The notes beneath the pieces were generated by a model. The model was not told where the DNA came from. It did no database searches and was given only the letters and a program-made list of their open reading frames with translations. From Melampsora larici-populina 98AG31 (lineage: Eukaryota; Basidiomycota; Pucciniomycetes; Pucciniales; Melampsoraceae), in NCBI RefSeq assembly GCF_000204055.1, contig NW_006768774.1:222133-286132 (forward strand): DNA of 64,000 nt, in the 5' to 3' direction. Positions 61,864 to 64,000 of this stretch are shown one piece after another. Every line of letters begins with the position of its first letter. Position 1 is the stretch's first letter. The translations under genes were made by a program, and so were the position numbers.

Positions 61864-61958
61864 TACATTAGCACCCCCGCAATGTGAGTGTGCTACAGAT
61901 ATATATACCCTTCCTGTTCAAGAAATAGCTGGCAAGCAGGATTCTTTTCTAAATAACA
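61543..61958 (+). repeat. Tandem duplication in the pol tail
   Basis: Two 158-bp units (61543-61700 and 61801-61958) lie 258 bp apart, and the sequence between them resembles the stretch before unit 1, so the repeat length is about 258 bp. Both encode GHAxxxDEGVxI-like segments and share CACCCCCGCAATGTGAGTG. Unit 2 ends the reading frame at 61861-61863. Confidence 0.8.
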
Positions 61959-62353
61959 GGTTCACGAGCTACCTAACAGGATCAAATCGAGATATAGCAA
62001 TACACAGCAAAACATCAAGAATTCACATGATTATATAATTCACATCAAGACTTCAAGAGTTATCTGATACATTAATTCAATTTTAAGTCACATCAACAAT
62101 AAAACAATGCACTATTTTATGTTCACTTGAAACTTATCTCATCACGAAAGCTATGACCTTTTCTTTTTTTTTCTCTTCTCTCAATTTTTTTTAGAATCAT
62201 ATTCTTTTAATTTTTTTTCTTCTTTTTCTCAGGACGTGTTATGGTCAAAATTTTAGGGGCGAGTCATGCCAATTTTTCTTCAATTTCTTTTTTTTTCTTC
62301 TCTTGGTTATTTTGTGTCCAAAAGGCCCACATCAAATAGGAGGGATTATTTTT

Positions 62354-62365
62354 AGGAGGGGAGGG
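62354..62365 (+). promoter_or_regulatory. Polypurine tract of the Ty3-type element
   Basis: AGGAGGGGAGGG lies directly before the 3' LTR start. In LTR elements such a tract primes plus-strand synthesis, and its position supports TGTAAGG as the LTR start. Confidence 0.85.
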
Positions 62366-62554
62366 TGTAAGGAGTACACATATGTACAGCCAGTATGGCT
62401 ATGGAAGCATGGGGTTATGCGGGTCTCACTATATCTTCTTGTCATTGCCCGGCTTCGGAAAGTCTTCACTCCTCAGAGAGCTAACCTTGGACTTTCTGGA
62501 GCTAGGTACGTTATGACCCTTTTTCATTATTTCATATAGTTGTTTTCTTGGTAT
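62366..62554 (+). repeat. 3' LTR (189 bp or longer), with the empty Harbinger site
   Basis: Identical to the joined halves of the 5' LTR. At 62473-62475 it holds the single TCA target that is duplicated around the Harbinger element in the 5' LTR. Confidence 0.88.
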
Positions 62555-63363
62555 TACTTTTGCTAAAAAGCTTGGTCAGAAAAAGAAAAAATAAAATAGA
62601 ATTAGACCCAGATTTCACCGCAGCAGTCACAACGCAGCAGAGAGAAAAAAATTTTAGGGTGCTGTCAGCTGTGGTGCGACTTCCCTTCCATTCCAGCCTT
62701 TTGATCACCCACCTTTAGTTCACCATCACCTCGCCACCTATTTCTTCCCACACTCTTGCAAGATGAGCTGGTCAAACTCTTGGTAAGTCACTCTATGTCT
62801 TCTATTCATTATCTATTGGTGTGCTTTCTAAAAACCTTTTCATATCGTGTGATTCAGATGACCATCCTCACATTACAGTCTGAGATCAGTGATTAATTCA
62901 CCTAGCTTGGTCTCACCATCACCTCGCCAGCTCTTCCTTCCCACACTCTTTCAAGATGGGTTTGAGATGTTGAATTGTTTCAATGGTCTCAAAATCTTGT
63001 TAAGTTAGTCAAGCTATGCTGTGAACATATCTCTTATTGATTTTCTGTTGTTTTTTCTAACAACGATCCAGATGATTGTTCTCACCACACAAAGATCAGT
63101 CATTGGTGTTTGGTGATCAATGATTGATGATCTATCTTTACCACTTTTCTCATATGCTCTTACACAATTGTCAGCTACTTTTGTATATAAACTTGCCTAG
63201 AGCTTCACGTGGAAAGGGTCTTGTGTCCTCACCCTTTCCATCTCGTCTTTGTGTGCTCTAGGTAGGCCTCTCAATTTTACATGTTCTTTAAAAAATTTAT
63301 TGTGCCTGATGAAATGTCAAACAACGACTTCTATTTAATCTTTTACGTGCTCTAGTTTGCAAC
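62555..63363 (+). other. Upstream region of the last gene, with an imperfect tandem duplication
   Basis: Two similar blocks of 70-80 bp, at about 62695-62775 and 62895-62960, share CACCATCACCTCGCCA and TTCCCACACTCTT. Each is followed by AAGATG. A short spliced leader is possible: the second TGCTCTAG before 63364 resembles an acceptor. No other gene seen. Confidence 0.45.
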
Positions 63364-64000
63364 ATGGAGAACAATCACATCAACCCAATCTTTCTGGACC
63401 GTTCTTCTGAACCAGATTCATTGCCTCATGAAAGTGTGACTACCCGATTGAGAGATGATCAGATTGCTATGGTATGCTGTTTTTGAACTTTTCACACTAT
63501 CACTATTCATGAAGCTCACAGCTTTTTCTTCCTTCAATCTCATTCACAGAGCCCACATCCCAGTGTTGACGCTGAACAAATTGATGAAGACGATAACGCA
63601 TACACCTTCTTTTTTGACTGTGAGATGTGGGTTCCTGACAAAAAGGGGAAAGGAGGCTTCACACGAATTGCATGTACTTCAAGTGTAGTACCTTGGCATG
63701 CCACTTGTTTTGATATAGACAGTCTGAAGGCAAAGTGCATGGAGCTTGCCAAAAGCGATGCAACCAAAAAATCCATTGAAAAAGTACTTCTTCATTCATC
63801 AAACAGCAGGAAGAACCCCGGAGTGTGGACCCTCTACATCAAAAAGTCTTCCAACTTTCCAAAGACATTAGACCGCCGTGTTGAGTTGAACTTAGACACA
63901 GTCCAAACATGGGTTGAAGAAAGTCAGGCCCTCTTTCCTGGTCGAGAGTCTGGTATTTCTTATCTTGTGCCCCATCCGAACAAAGTCAAAGCTCAAGCTA
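63364..64000 (+). CDS. Unrecognised protein, 5' part only (runs off the window)
   Basis: Exon 1 is 63364-63471 (MENNHINPIFLDRSSEP, 36 aa), a GT-AG intron follows, and exon 2 opens at 63550 and continues past the window edge, both in phase 0. The 187 or so visible residues are acidic then basic, with FFFDCEMWVPDKKGKGG and a WTLYIKKSSNFPK segment, which look like a folded domain, but I do not recognise the family. There is no signal peptide or membrane segment. The open exon of at least 451 bp supports a real coding sequence; it could be a host gene or part of a lineage-specific multicopy family. Confidence 0.6.

Larger units (their letters stand above)
51500..62554 (+). mobile_element. Ty3-type LTR retrotransposon with two nested insertions
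   Basis: Direct LTR copies begin TGTAAGGAGTACACATATGT at 51500 and 62366. Between them, one plus-strand frame encodes Gag, aspartic protease, RT, RNase H and integrase in the Ty3 order (integrase last). A purine tract precedes the 3' LTR. The 5' LTR holds a PIF/Harbinger transposon (51610-54776), and pol holds a solo LTR (58689-59711). Without these, the element would be about 6.9 kb. Four stop codons and a changed RT active site show it is dead, although the LTRs are identical over the 189 bp compared. No clear duplication flanks the outer ends, so the right end may be truncated or recombined. Confidence 0.9.

Noticed and set aside
62366..62570. Five-base target duplication for the outer ends of the Ty3-type element
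   Set aside because: The base before 51500 reads GTCAC and the base after the right LTR reads TTAC; these do not match, so truncation or recombination is more likely.

Overview
The window is nuclear DNA of a basidiomycete fungus. Genes carry many short introns, intergenic DNA is AT-rich, small secreted-protein genes are frequent, and large nested transposons separate gene islands. This pattern fits a rust fungus (Pucciniales, for example Melampsora or Puccinia); the order is an inference from style, not a database match. No rRNA, tRNA, CRISPR array or bacterial-type operon was found.

Layout. 1.9-5.4 kb: FCP1 (RNA polymerase II CTD phosphatase). 7.3-8.3 kb: a 264-aa secreted protein. 9.4-12.5 kb: a broken hAT DNA transposon. 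15.7-23.2 kb: a nearly full-length Ngaro-like (DIRS-order) tyrosine-recombinase retrotransposon with split direct repeats A1-ORFs-B1-A2-B2, carrying a small TIR element inside gag. 23.8-24.7 kb: a Tourist-like element flanked by TTA. 27.6-28.0 and 31.4-31.8 kb: two small secreted-protein genes. 33.1-38.1 kb: RPB2 in 14 exons, divergent from PET117 at 38.6 kb. 40.6 and 49.3 kb: an inverted pair of paralogous cysteine-rich secreted proteins, the second with a duplicated cysteine module. Between them lie SAD1/USP39 and GCN5, divergent across about 230 bp, and a 960-bp long-TIR element. 51.5-62.6 kb: a Ty3-type LTR retrotransposon whose 5' LTR was hit by a two-gene PIF/Harbinger transposon and whose pol was hit by a 1,023-bp solo LTR. 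63.4 kb to the end: the start of an unrecognised gene that runs off the window.

Housekeeping genes. FCP1, RPB2, GCN5 and SAD1 act in transcription by RNA polymerase II and splicing, and PET117 in cytochrome c oxidase assembly. They are not arranged as an operon, and their neighbourhood is probably a coincidence of a gene island. Exon phases were checked by hand. Coding lengths close in frame for FCP1 (924 aa), RPB2 (1,257 aa), GCN5 (404 aa), PET117 (101 aa), the secreted proteins and both Harbinger proteins.

I did not find an obviously new multi-gene system. The most interesting items are the precisely dated nesting of mobile elements (each insertion shows a target duplication and, in two cases, frame arithmetic that proves the insertion), the cysteine-module duplication in the secreted-protein pair with its satellite repeat family, and a coding-like zinc-finger segment in the apparent gag intron of the Ngaro-like element.
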